This document shows positions 56,412-64,000 of a stretch of 64,000 bases of DNA, one piece after another. Origin of the DNA: DASQZJ01 sp035638775 (GTDB lineage Bacteria > Pseudomonadota > Gammaproteobacteria > UBA5335 > SLRW01); assembly GCA_035638775.1 (NCBI GenBank), contig DASQZJ010000061.1, positions 95,537 through 159,536 on the forward strand, written 5' to 3'. Under the pieces are notes generated by a model that was given only the letters and a program-made list of their open reading frames with translations, did no database searches and was not told where the DNA came from. A program made the translations under genes and the position numbers. The first letter of the stretch is position 1; the number at the start of each line of letters is the position of its first letter.

Positions 56412-58126
56412 GCGTGCAGAACGCCGAGATCGCCCGACTGCTCGCGCGCCTGGCCGACCTGCTGGAAATCGAGCGGCAGAACCCTTTCCGGGTCCGGGCC
56501 TACCGCAACGCCGCGCGCGTCATCGGGGGCCTGTCGCACCCGGTGGCCGACCGCGTCGCCGCCGGCGAGGACCTGACCCGCCTGCCGGGGATCGGCGAGG
56601 ACCTGGCCGACCGCATCATCGGCATCGTCAAGACCGGCCGCTTCCCGCTGCTGGACGAGGTCGAGCGGCGCACCCCGGGAACCCTGAGCGACCTCATGAA
56701 GGTGCCCGGCCTGGGGCCGGTGCGGGTGCGCACCCTCTACCGGGAGCTGGGCATCACCGGCCCGGAAGACCTGGAGCGCGCCCTGCGCACGGGGGCGGTG
56801 CGCGAGCTGCGGGGCTTCGGCGAGAAGACGGAGGCGGCGCTGCGCTCGGCGCTGGCGCACACCGGGGCGACCCCGGGACGCACGCTGCTGGCCGAGGCGG
56901 AGGCGCTGGCACGGCCGCTGACCGAATGGCTGGCCGGCTGCGACGGCGTGCTCGAGGTCGCGGTCGCGGGCAGCTTCCGGCGGCGCCGGGAGACCGTCGG
57001 CGACCTGGATATCCTGGTGACCTGCCGCCGCGGCGCCCCGGTGATGGACTGTTTCACGGCCTGGGAGGACGTGGGCGAGGTGGTCTCGAAGGGCCGCACA
57101 CGCTCGACGGTCCTGCTGCGCTCGGGCATGCAGGTCGATCTGCGGGTGGTGCCGCAGGTCAGCTACGGGGCGGCGCTGCAGTATTTCACCGGCTCGCGGG
57201 CGCACAACATCCACGTCCGGCGCATCGCCGGCCAGCGCGAGCTGAAGATCAACGAGTACGGGGTCTTCCGCGGCCGCCGGCGCGTCGCGGGGCGCAGCGA
57301 GAAAGAAGTGTACGCAGCCCTGGAGCTTCCCTGGATCCCCCCGGAGCTGCGCGAGGACGCCGGCGAGATCGAGGCCGCTTCGCGTGGGGTCCTGCCGCGG
57401 CTGATCGAGCTCGCCGACCTGCGCGGCGACCTGCATTGCCACACCCGGGCCACCGACGGCCAGCAGGGCATCGAGGAGATGGCTCGCGCCGCTGCCGACC
57501 ACGGGCATGAGTACCTGGCCATCACGGATCACTCGCGCCGCGTGTCGATGGCCCACGGCCTCGACCCGGACGCGCTGCTGGCCCAGGTCGACGAGATCGA
57601 CCGGATCGCCGAAACCCTGCCGGAGATCCGCCTGCTCAAGGGCATCGAGCTGGACATCCTCGAGGACGGCAGCCTGGACCTGCCCGATCGGGTGCTGGAC
57701 CGGCTGGACCTGGCGGTATGCGCAGTGCACTACGGCCTCGGCCTCTCGCGGCACAGGCAGACCGAGCGCATCCTGCGGGCCATGGACAATCCCCGCTACA
57801 CCATACTGGCCCATCCGCGCGGGCGCCTGATCGGCGAGCGCGAGCCCTGCGACCTGGACATGGAGCGCATCATGCGCGGCGCCCGGGAGCGCGGCGTCGT
57901 CCTGGAAGTCAACGCCCAGCCGCGACGCCTGGACCTTTCCGACAGCGATTGCCGCATGGCCTGCGAGCTCGACCTGGCGCTGGCGATCGACACCGACGCT
58001 CACTCGGCAGCCCAGCTGGAGCTGCTCCGCTTCGGCGTCGACCAGGCCCGGCGCGGCTGGGTGGAGCCGGCACGCGTGATCAACACGCTGCCGGCCGACG
58101 ACCTGCTCGCCCGGCTGCGGCGGTGA
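56408..58126 (+). CDS. polX: DNA polymerase/3'-5' exonuclease PolX
   Basis: A 572-residue family X polymerase. N-terminal helix-hairpin-helix regions (RLPGIGEDLADRIIGIVKTG, KVPGLGPVRVRTLYRELGI) precede the nucleotidyltransferase palm (VAGSFRRRRETVGDLDILVT, with metal-ligand Asp residues). A C-terminal PHP nuclease domain follows (DLHCHTRATDG, ITDHSRRVSMAHGLD, LKGIELDILEDGSLDLPD, LAHPRGRLIGEREPCD, DTDAHS). It fills gaps and trims ends in base excision repair. Its ATG overlaps the stop of the MalQ-TreY gene, so it is translated from the carbohydrate operon, which is unusual. Confidence 0.93.
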
Positions 58127-58136
58127 CGGGGGGGCG

Positions 58137-58919
58137 ATGCCCGAATTGCCCGACGTCGAATGCTTCCGCCGCAGCCTGACGGACCTCCCCGGCCGGCGGG
58201 TGCGGGCAGTGCGGGTCGAGGCACCGGCGATGCTGGAGGGGCTGGAGCCGGCACGGCTCGCGCACGGCCTGGAGGGACGCCGGTTCCACGACGTGACGCG
58301 GCGCGGCAAGCATCTGCTGGTGCAGCTGGAGGGCGGCGGCGCCCTGGCGCTGCACTTCGGCCTGTCGGGCCGGCCCGCGCTGCTCGAGCCGGGTCAGCCG
58401 GCGCCGCGCTACACGCGGCTCGCGATCGCCCTCGACCGCGGCGCCCTGGTGGTGGCGGATCCGCGCAAGCTGGGTCACGTCGCGCTCACCGACGATGTCG
58501 ATGAGTGGCTGCACGAGCACGATCTCGGCCCGGATGCGCTGGCGCTGTCCGCCGAAGACTTCGCGACGCGGCTGTCGGACTCGCGTGCGGGCCTGAAGTC
58601 GCTGCTGATGGACCAGCGTGCCCTGGCCGGGATCGGCAACATCTACTCCGACGAGATCCTGTTCCAGGCCCGCATGCACCCGGCCCGCCGGGCGCGCGAC
58701 CTCTCCGGCACACAGGCCCGCCGACTCTACGACTGCATGCACGCGGTGCTGGAGACGGCCATCGATTCCGGTGCCGAGCCCGACCGGATGCCGCCGGGAT
58801 ACCTGATCCACTATCGGCGCAAGGGCGCGCGCTGCCCGCGCTGCGATACGCCCCTGGAGCGGCTCAGCTTCTCCGGGCGCCACGCCTGGATCTGCCCGCG
58901 CTGTCAGCCGGCGCCCTAA
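58137..58919 (+). CDS. Fpg/Nei family DNA glycosylase
   Basis: A 260-residue DNA glycosylase/AP lyase. It begins MPELPDVE, where Pro2 is the catalytic nucleophile and Glu follows at position 3. The Lys in TRRGKHLLVQLEGGGALALHFGLSGRP and the helix-two-turn-helix GIGNIYSDEILFQARMHPARRA are present. The C-terminal zinc finger is CPRC-x16-CPRC. MutM and Nei cannot be separated by eye. It removes oxidised bases, and the gaps could be filled by PolX encoded 10 bases upstream. The stop overlaps the opposing glutamate-cysteine ligase by 4 bases. Last gene of the operon. Confidence 0.93.
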   Translation: MPELPDVECFRRSLTDLPGRRVRAVRVEAPAMLEGLEPARLAHGLEGRRFHDVTRRGKHLLVQLEGGGALALHFGLSGRPALLEPGQPAPRYTRLAIALDRGALVVADPRKLGHVALTDDVDEWLHEHDLGPDALALSAEDFATRLSDSRAGLKSLLMDQRALAGIGNIYSDEILFQARMHPARRARDLSGTQARRLYDCMHAVLETAIDSGAEPDRMPPGYLIHYRRKGARCPRCDTPLERLSFSGRHAWICPRCQPAP

Positions 58920-60295
58920 TAGGCGTATTCGCGGAACACCCGGTCGACGTTCTCCCGCCAGCGACCGTGGAAGGCGTCCAGCAGCTCCTGCGCCGGACAC
59001 TGTCCCGACTGCGCGATGGCGTCGAGCACGTCCAGGTAGGGACTCTCGTCGACGTCGCGCACCCCGCGGCGGGCCCGGCGCCGCAGGCCCTCCCGCGCCA
59101 GCGTGAGCACGTCGACCGCGACTTCCCGCAGGCTGCGGTCGCGAAAGCGCGTCCCCAGGGCATAGCGCGGCACTTCCCGGCGCAGGCGCTCGTGCTCTTC
59201 CGGGGTCCAGTCGCGGACGTAGTCCCAGGCCTGGTCCAGCACGGTGCTGTCGTAGGTGAGCCCGACCCAGACCGCCGGCAGCGCGCACAGCCGCCCCCAG
59301 GGACCGCCGTCGGCATCGCGCATCTCCAGGAAGCGCTTCAGCCGGACCTGCGGGAAGAGGGTCGTCAGGTGGTCCTCCCAGTCGCCCAGGGTCGGGCGCT
59401 CCCCGGGCAGGGCCGGCAGGCGCCCCGCCATGAAGTCGCGGAAGGACTCGCCGGCGACGTCGATGTAGCGCCCCTGGCGGTGGACGAAGTACATCGGGAC
59501 GTCCAGCGCGTAGTCCACATAGCGCTCGAAGCCCATGCCGGACTCGAACACGAACGGCAGGATGCCGCAGCGGTCGGGGTCGGTGTCGGTCCACACGTGG
59601 CTGCGGTAGCTGAGATAACCCGACGGACGACCCTCGACGAAGGGCGAGTTCGCGAACAGCGCGGTGATCACGGGCTGCAGCGCGAGCGCTACCCGGAACT
59701 TGCGCACCATGTCGGCCTCCGAGGCGAAATCCAGGTTCACCTGTACCGTGCAGGTGCGCAGCATCATGTCGAGGCCCATCGAGCCGACCTTCGGCATGTA
59801 GGCGCGCATGATGGCGTAGCGGCCCTTGGGCATCCAGGACACGTCCTCCCGGCGCCACTTGGGCTGGAAGCCGAGCCCGATCAGCCCCACGCCCAGCTCC
59901 TCCGCCACCGCCTTGACCTGCGCGAGATGGGTGTGCACCTCGTCACAGGTCTGGTGGATCGTCTCCAGCGGCTTGCCCGAGAGCTCCAGCTGGCCGCCCG
60001 GCTCCAGCGAGATGCTGCAGCCTTCGCGCCACAGGCCGATGGGCTGCCCGTTCTCCAGCACCGGCTCCCAGCCGAACCGCCGGAGGCCCTCGAGAAACGC
60101 GCCGATCCCGTCCGGCCCCTCGTAGGGAACCGGCCGCAGGTCCGACAGCCGGTACACGAACTTTTCGTGCTCGGTGCCGATCCGCCACTGCTCGGCCGGC
60201 TTGCAGCCGGATTCCAGGTAGGCGACGAGCTGGCGCCTGTCGGTGACCGGTTCGGGGTTGGCGGGCGATGCGCCGGACATGCGAGACGACTCCAT
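58916..60295 (-). CDS. gshA: Glutamate-cysteine ligase (GCS2, plant/alphaproteobacterial type)
   Basis: A 459-residue enzyme for the first step of glutathione synthesis. Motifs are WRIGTEHEKFVYR, GCSISLEPGGQLELSGKPLETIHQTCDEVHTHL, MPKGRYAIMRAYMPKVGSMGLDMMLRTCTVQVNLDF, FANSPFVEGRPSGYLSYRSHVWTDTDPDR and FLEMRDADGG. This is the plant-type ligase found also in alpha- and some gammaproteobacteria, unlike E. coli GshA. Starts at 60295 (MESSRMSG) or 60280 (MSGASPAN) are possible. It diverges from the Lon-like protease gene. No gshB is present. Confidence 0.92.
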   Translation of the reverse strand: MESSRMSGASPANPEPVTDRRQLVAYLESGCKPAEQWRIGTEHEKFVYRLSDLRPVPYEGPDGIGAFLEGLRRFGWEPVLENGQPIGLWREGCSISLEPGGQLELSGKPLETIHQTCDEVHTHLAQVKAVAEELGVGLIGLGFQPKWRREDVSWMPKGRYAIMRAYMPKVGSMGLDMMLRTCTVQVNLDFASEADMVRKFRVALALQPVITALFANSPFVEGRPSGYLSYRSHVWTDTDPDRCGILPFVFESGMGFERYVDYALDVPMYFVHRQGRYIDVAGESFRDFMAGRLPALPGERPTLGDWEDHLTTLFPQVRLKRFLEMRDADGGPWGRLCALPAVWVGLTYDSTVLDQAWDYVRDWTPEEHERLRREVPRYALGTRFRDRSLREVAVDVLTLAREGLRRRARRGVRDVDESPYLDVLDAIAQSGQCPAQELLDAFHGRWRENVDRVFREYAY

Positions 60296-60393
60296 TGGCT
60301 CCGCGGGCGGCCGTCGCCACAGCGAACCCGCACCGTTACGGCATGGTGTCAGGGAAGCGGTCGCGGCTCAATCCGGCCGCAGGAGCCGGTGGT

Positions 60394-60435
60394 TTGACCT
60401 GCATCATCACCGGCAGCGGCGAGCGCTGCCAGACT
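60394..60435 (+). promoter_or_regulatory. FNR/ANR-type box and -10 element
   Basis: TTGAC-CTGC-ATCAT at 60394-60407 is followed after 22 bases by CAGACT (60430-60435). It drives the Lon-like protease/universal stress protein operon. Confidence 0.6.
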
Positions 60436-60499
60436 CGGGTCTGGATGGCGGCGCATGCCGCCGCGTAGAACATACCCTCAATTGCGCCGGAACGGAATC

Positions 60500-62929
60500 A
60501 TGCCCCTGCCCGAACCCCTGCCCTCGACCCGCCTTTACCAGCGCTGCGACGCCGGCGCGCTGGGCTTCGACACGACCGCCGAGGTGGCCGATCTGGAGGA
60601 GATCATCGGCCAGCGCCGGGCCATGGACGCGGTGCAGTTCGGCGTGCGAATGCCGGGCGGGGGCTACAACCTGTACGTGCTCGGCCCGGCCGAGACGGAC
60701 AAGGAGTCGGTGGTCCGCCAGTTCCTGGAGCGCGAGTCCGCCGGTCGGGAGACCCCCGGGGACTGGGCCTGCGTCAACAACTTCGCCGATCCCAAGCAGC
60801 CGCGTGCGCTGGGCCTTCCCGCCGGCCGCGGCGCGCAGTTGCGCGCCGACATGGAGCACCTGGTGGAAGAGCTCAAGACCTCCATCCCGGCGGCGTTCGA
60901 GACCGACGACTACCGGAACCGGCGGGCCGAGATCGAGGAGGAGTTCAACGAGCACCAGCAGCAGGCGCTCCGCGAGGTCCAGGAGGCGGCGGAGAAGGAG
61001 CACATGACGCTGATCCAGACGCCGCACGGCTTCGCCATCGCGCCGACCCGGGACGGACAGGTGCTGCCGCAGAAGGAGTTCGAGCAGCTGCCGGACGAGG
61101 AGAAGCAGCGGATCGAGGAAAGCATCGGCCGGCTGAGCGAGCTCCTGCGCCGCAACATCGAGCAGTTCCCGCGCTGGTTCAAGGAACGCAAGGAGCGCGA
61201 GAAGGCACTCGACCGCGAGGTCACGATGTCGGTGGTGGGACTGCTGCTGCACGAGCTGCGCGAGCACCACGCCGACCTGCCGGAAGTGCTGGCCTATCTC
61301 GATGAGGTCGAGACCGAGCTGGTCGACAGCGCCCAGGACTTCATGGCCTCCGGCGAGGAGAGCAACCCGGTAATGGAGATGCTGGGAGGCGGCCGGCGCT
61401 CTCTGAACCGCTTCAGCGTCAACCTGCTGGTGGACCGCTCCGGAGCAGACGGCGCGCCGGTGGTGTATGAGCCGAATCCCAGCTACCAGAATCTCATGGG
61501 GCGCGTCGAGCACCTTTCCCAGTTCGGCGCGCTCACCACGGATTTCAGCATGATCCGCGCGGGCGCCCTGCACCGGGCCAACGGCGGCTACCTGATCCTC
61601 AACGTCGAGCGCGTGCTGACCCAGCCCTACGCCTGGGAGAGCCTCAAGCGGGCCCTGTACGGTCAGGAGATCCGCATCGAGTCGCTCGGCCAGATGCTGA
61701 GCCTGGTGAGCACCGTCTCGCTGGAGCCGCAGCCGGTCCCGCTGGACGTCAAGGTCGTGCTGCTCGGCGACCGCCGCCTGTACTACCTGCTCTACGCCCT
61801 CGACCCCGATTTCGGCGAGCTGTTCAAGGTGGCAGCGGATTTCGACGACGACATGGACCGGACGCCCGAGGCCACGCGCGCCTACGGCCAGCTGATCGCG
61901 ACCATGGCGCGACGGCTGGAGCTGCGTCCCCTGCACCGCGACGCGGTGGCCCGGCTGATCGAGCACAGCGCGCGCCTGACCGAGGATGCCCGCAAGCTGT
62001 CGATGCATACCGGCACCGTCCGGGACCTGCTGCGCGAAGCCGACCACTGGGCGGCCCGGGACGGGCGCGAGCTCGTGGGCGCCGGCGACGTCGGGAAGGC
62101 CATCGACATGCGAATCGAGCGCCTCGGCCGCGTACGCGACCGGATCCGGGAAGCGATCCGCCGCGGCACGCTGCTGATCGACACGCAGGGCGGCGTAGTG
62201 GCCCAGGTGAACGGCCTGTCGGTAATGCAGCTGGGCGACCTTGCCTTCGGGCAGCCCTCGCGCATCACCGCCACGGCACGACTCGGCGGCGGCGAGGTCA
62301 TCGACATCGAGCGCGAGGCAAAGCTCGGCGGCCGGGTCCACTCCAAGGGCGTGCTGATCCTTTCATCGCTGCTGGCTGCGCGTTATGCGCGGGACCGTCC
62401 GCTGTCCCTGTCCGCCAGCCTGGTGTTCGAACAGTCCTACGGCGGCGTCGACGGCGACAGCGCGTCGGTGGGTGAATTCTGCGCCTTGCTCTCGGCACTT
62501 TCCGGGCTGCCGCTGAAACAGTCGCTGGCGATCACCGGCTCGCTCAACCAGCACGGCCGCGTGCAGGCGATCGGCGGAGTCAACGAGAAGATCGAGGGCT
62601 TCTTCGACGTCTGCGTGGCCCGCGGCCTGACCGGCGAGCAGGGCGTACTGATCCCGGCCGACAACGTCCAGCACCTGATGCTGAGGGCGGACGTCGTCGA
62701 GGCGGCCGGGGCGGGACGCTTCCGCATCTACCCGGTCACCACCGTGGACGAGGCCGTCGCGCTGCTGACCGGCGTCGAGGCCGGCGTCCGGGACGCCGCC
62801 GGGCGCTATCCGCCCGACACCGTCAACGCCCGGGTCGAGCAGCGCCTGCTCGACCTGGCCGAAAAGCGCCGGGTGTTCGGTGACCGGCACAAGCAGGTGC
62901 ATGCTGAACAGGGGGGTGAAGAGGCATGA
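60500..62929 (+). CDS. Lon-like (LonB/AAA_32) protease with altered Walker motifs
   Basis: An 809-residue protein. The N-terminal AAA region starts GFDTTAEVADLEEIIGQRRAMDAVQFGVRMPGGGYNLYVLG, followed by a long charged helical insert. The core is GALHRANGGYLILNVERVL...IESLGQMLSLVSTVSLEPQPVPLDVKVVLLGDRRLYYLL. The Lon protease domain has catalytic Ser654 (GDSASVGEF) and Lys697 (GGVNEKIEGFF). The Walker A loop reads GPAETDKES, lacking the usual Gly before Lys68 and the Ser/Thr after it. The Walker B aspartate position appears to be Asn368. ATP hydrolysis may thus be weak or lost. It overlaps a universal stress protein gene and follows an FNR-type promoter. Confidence 0.9.
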   Translation: MPLPEPLPSTRLYQRCDAGALGFDTTAEVADLEEIIGQRRAMDAVQFGVRMPGGGYNLYVLGPAETDKESVVRQFLERESAGRETPGDWACVNNFADPKQPRALGLPAGRGAQLRADMEHLVEELKTSIPAAFETDDYRNRRAEIEEEFNEHQQQALREVQEAAEKEHMTLIQTPHGFAIAPTRDGQVLPQKEFEQLPDEEKQRIEESIGRLSELLRRNIEQFPRWFKERKEREKALDREVTMSVVGLLLHELREHHADLPEVLAYLDEVETELVDSAQDFMASGEESNPVMEMLGGGRRSLNRFSVNLLVDRSGADGAPVVYEPNPSYQNLMGRVEHLSQFGALTTDFSMIRAGALHRANGGYLILNVERVLTQPYAWESLKRALYGQEIRIESLGQMLSLVSTVSLEPQPVPLDVKVVLLGDRRLYYLLYALDPDFGELFKVAADFDDDMDRTPEATRAYGQLIATMARRLELRPLHRDAVARLIEHSARLTEDARKLSMHTGTVRDLLREADHWAARDGRELVGAGDVGKAIDMRIERLGRVRDRIREAIRRGTLLIDTQGGVVAQVNGLSVMQLGDLAFGQPSRITATARLGGGEVIDIEREAKLGGRVHSKGVLILSSLLAARYARDRPLSLSASLVFEQSYGGVDGDSASVGEFCALLSALSGLPLKQSLAITGSLNQHGRVQAIGGVNEKIEGFFDVCVARGLTGEQGVLIPADNVQHLMLRADVVEAAGAGRFRIYPVTTVDEAVALLTGVEAGVRDAAGRYPPDTVNARVEQRLLDLAEKRRVFGDRHKQVHAEQGGEEA

Positions 62930-63753
62930 GCAACACCGATCCGACCCGACCTGTCCTGAGAATCCTGGTCGCACTGGATTCGCTGCCCGCCGCGGGTACC
63001 GGACTGGACGCCCTTGCGGCCCTGGCCGGCGAGATGGAAGCGGAGTTGCTGGGCCTGTTCGTGGAGGACGCGCGCCTGCTGGAGCTGGCGGCACTGCCCT
63101 TCTCGCGCGAGGTGACCACGGGCAACGCCAGCCATCGGCAGCTCGATCCCGAGCGTCTCGAGCGCCAGATGCGGGCCCAGGCCAGGCAGGCCAGGGAGCT
63201 GCTGGTGCGCAGCGCGGCACGCCTGCGGGCGCAGCACAGCTTTCGCGTGACGCGGGGAGAGACGGTCCACGAACTGCTGGAAGCATCGCGCCAGGCCGAC
63301 ACCGTGGTAGTCGGCCTGCGGCACTGGAGCGCCCCCGGCCTACAGCGGCTGGTGACCGAATCCGCCCGGACGGTCCTGCTCCTGCGCGACGGCTGGGGCC
63401 CGGGACGCTCGGTGGTCGTGCTCTACGACGACACCCCCGCCGCACGTTCCGCCCTGCTCACCGCCGCGCGCGTCGCCCGGGCCGAGAGCCTGGAGCTGTG
63501 CGTGCTGGTGCCGCAACGCACCGGCCACGGCCCCGACCGGACCGAACGGGAGATCACCGAGCAGCTGCGCGGCCATGCCCGCTCGGTGCGCTTCCGGCCG
63601 ATCGCCGCGGTCGATGCCGCCCTGATCGGCGACCTGGCCCGCGCCGAGGGTGCCCGGCTGCTGGTCCTCCCGGCCGACGCCGTCCACCTGGACCGGCATG
63701 CCCTGCAGGCGTTGATGGACAGGGGGAAATGCTCCCTGGCCTTCGCGCGATGA
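62926..63753 (+). CDS. Universal stress protein family
   Basis: A 275-residue protein with two UspA-like halves. The first runs from ILVALDSLPAAGTGLDALAALAGEMEAELLGLFVED to ADTVVVGLRHWSAPGLQRLVTESARTVLLLRD. The second is VVVLYDDTPAARSALLTAARVARAESLELCVLV...GARLLVLPAD. The ATP-binding G-x2-G-x9-G(S/T) motif is not clear in either half, so it may not bind nucleotide. Its ATG overlaps the stop of the Lon-like gene (ATGA). Usp genes are common ANR targets, in line with the FNR-type site upstream. A hairpin spans its stop codon. Confidence 0.82.
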   Translation: MSNTDPTRPVLRILVALDSLPAAGTGLDALAALAGEMEAELLGLFVEDARLLELAALPFSREVTTGNASHRQLDPERLERQMRAQARQARELLVRSAARLRAQHSFRVTRGETVHELLEASRQADTVVVGLRHWSAPGLQRLVTESARTVLLLRDGWGPGRSVVVLYDDTPAARSALLTAARVARAESLELCVLVPQRTGHGPDRTEREITEQLRGHARSVRFRPIAAVDAALIGDLARAEGARLLVLPADAVHLDRHALQALMDRGKCSLAFAR

Positions 63754-63780
63754 CGCGCAAACGCCAGGGAGCAGCTTTAA
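63730..63780 (+). terminator. Hairpin spanning the stop codon of the universal stress protein gene
   Basis: TGCTCCCTGGC (63730-63740) pairs perfectly with GCCAGGGAGCA (63763-63773). An inner GCGCG/CGCGC stem surrounds the TGA at 63751-63753. TTTAA follows, then the AT-rich array. Likely terminator or mRNA 3'-end stabiliser. Confidence 0.65.
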
Positions 63781-63814
63781 GTTGTTAAGTTGTTAAGTTG
63801 TTAAGTTGTTAAGT
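63777..63814 (+). repeat. Tandem 8-bp repeat, GTTGTTAA x4
   Basis: Four exact copies of GTTGTTAA at 63781-63812, bounded by TTAA and GT. It is very AT-rich against the local background. Confidence 0.95.
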
Positions 63815-63852
63815 GGATGCTTCAGTGCCGCGCGAACTTCCTTCCCTTTTCC

Positions 63853-63903
63853 TTAATAACTTAATAACTTAATAACTTAACAACTTAATAACTTAATAAC
63901 TTA
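63853..63903 (+). repeat. Tandem 8-bp repeat, TTAATAAC x5 plus one TTAACAAC
   Basis: Six 8-bp units at 63853-63900 followed by TTA. The unit is the reverse complement of GTTATTAA, so it faces the GTTGTTAA array in inverted orientation. The fourth unit (TTAACAAC, 63877-63884) is the exact complement of GTTGTTAA; the others pair with it as G-U wobble in RNA. Confidence 0.95.
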
Positions 63904-63909
63904 CCACCT

Positions 63910-64000
63910 TCAGGACCACGAGTCCGGCCCCGCCCCCTCGGCCGCACGCCACAGATACCACGCCGCCACCGACCGGTAGGGACGCCAGCGCTCCCCGTGG
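63910..64000 (-). CDS. DNA-3-methyladenine glycosylase (AlkA-like), C-terminal fragment
   Basis: The last 29 residues of a minus-strand frame that enters from beyond the window: HGERWRPYRSVAAWYLWRAAEGAGPDSWS and stop TGA at 63910-63912. WRPYRSVAAWYLWR is the typical C-terminal helix of HhH-GPD alkylbase glycosylases of the AlkA group. The identification rests on this short stretch only. Confidence 0.65.
   Translation of the reverse strand, partial: HGERWRPYRSVAAWYLWRAAEGAGPDSWS

Noticed and set aside
63777..63903. CRISPR array
   Set aside because: The units are 8 bp, contiguous and without spacers, and face each other in inverted orientation; no cas genes are present.

Overview
The window is about 64 kb of uniformly GC-rich bacterial chromosome with short intergenic gaps, many overlapping start/stop codons (ATGA and GTGA) and strong codon bias. 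The gene set points to a gammaproteobacterium, possibly near Chromatiales/Ectothiorhodospiraceae, but that placement is inference. It includes an FNR with C-x2-C-x5-C, HemN, MtfA, a GCS2-type glutamate-cysteine ligase, a RuBisCO-like protein, several quinoproteins and a large glycogen/trehalose operon. I see no rRNA, tRNA, phage, transposase or CRISPR array, so this looks like core or near-core chromosome with some accessory patches.

Layout. 1-8.6 kb: sulfurtransferase tail, DUF4186, stand-alone DUF262 protein, two paralogous glycerate-kinase-like P-loop kinases flanking a catabolic group (histidine phosphatase, MFS transporter, proline iminopeptidase, acyl-CoA dehydrogenase), and a DMT exporter. 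8.6-18.2 kb: GntR regulator, fatty acid hydroxylase, DUF2845, second DMT exporter, and an oxidative patch (sorbosone-type PQQ dehydrogenase, decayed cytochrome b, aldehyde dehydrogenase, quinohemoprotein alcohol dehydrogenase) with an orphan restriction-modification-type controller gene in its middle. 18.4-30.4 kb: hemN, LON-domain protein, envelope proteins, cytochrome b561, a RuBisCO-like protein/cupin operon, MtfA, SDR, PH-like/zinc-ribbon protein, two enoyl-CoA hydratases and two small membrane proteins. 30.4-37.7 kb: two large multi-PAS GGDEF-EAL proteins around an RRM RNA-binding protein. 38-42 kb: GH65 phosphorylase plus a fused beta-phosphoglucomutase/trehalose phosphatase. 42.3-44.8 kb: histidine kinase remnant, two response regulators, fnr. 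44.9-58.9 kb: one long operon (DUF2934, DUF5752, TreT-like synthase, GlgX, TreZ, MalQ-TreY fusion, PolX, Fpg/Nei). 59-64 kb: glutamate-cysteine ligase, Lon-like protease plus universal stress protein, an AT-rich inverted repeat array, and the tail of an AlkA-like glycosylase.

The main hidden signal is regulatory. At least nine intergenic sites resemble the FNR/ANR box (TTGAY-N4-GTCAA). Each lies 21-22 nt from a -10-like hexamer, as expected for class II FNR promoters. They stand before hemN, two envelope genes, two small membrane protein genes, the GH65/trehalose phosphatase operon, a response regulator, the glycogen/trehalose operon and the Lon-like/USP operon. With fnr itself at 43952-44713, the window looks like a dense oxygen-responsive regulon coupling heme synthesis, storage-carbohydrate turnover, proteolysis, stress and DNA repair. 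Other leads: an orphan C protein with an apparent C-box, a RuBisCO-like/cupin pair, a DYD (predicted lanthanide-type) alcohol dehydrogenase, a MalQ-TreY fusion, two decayed genes and an unusual inverted array of 8-bp AT repeats.
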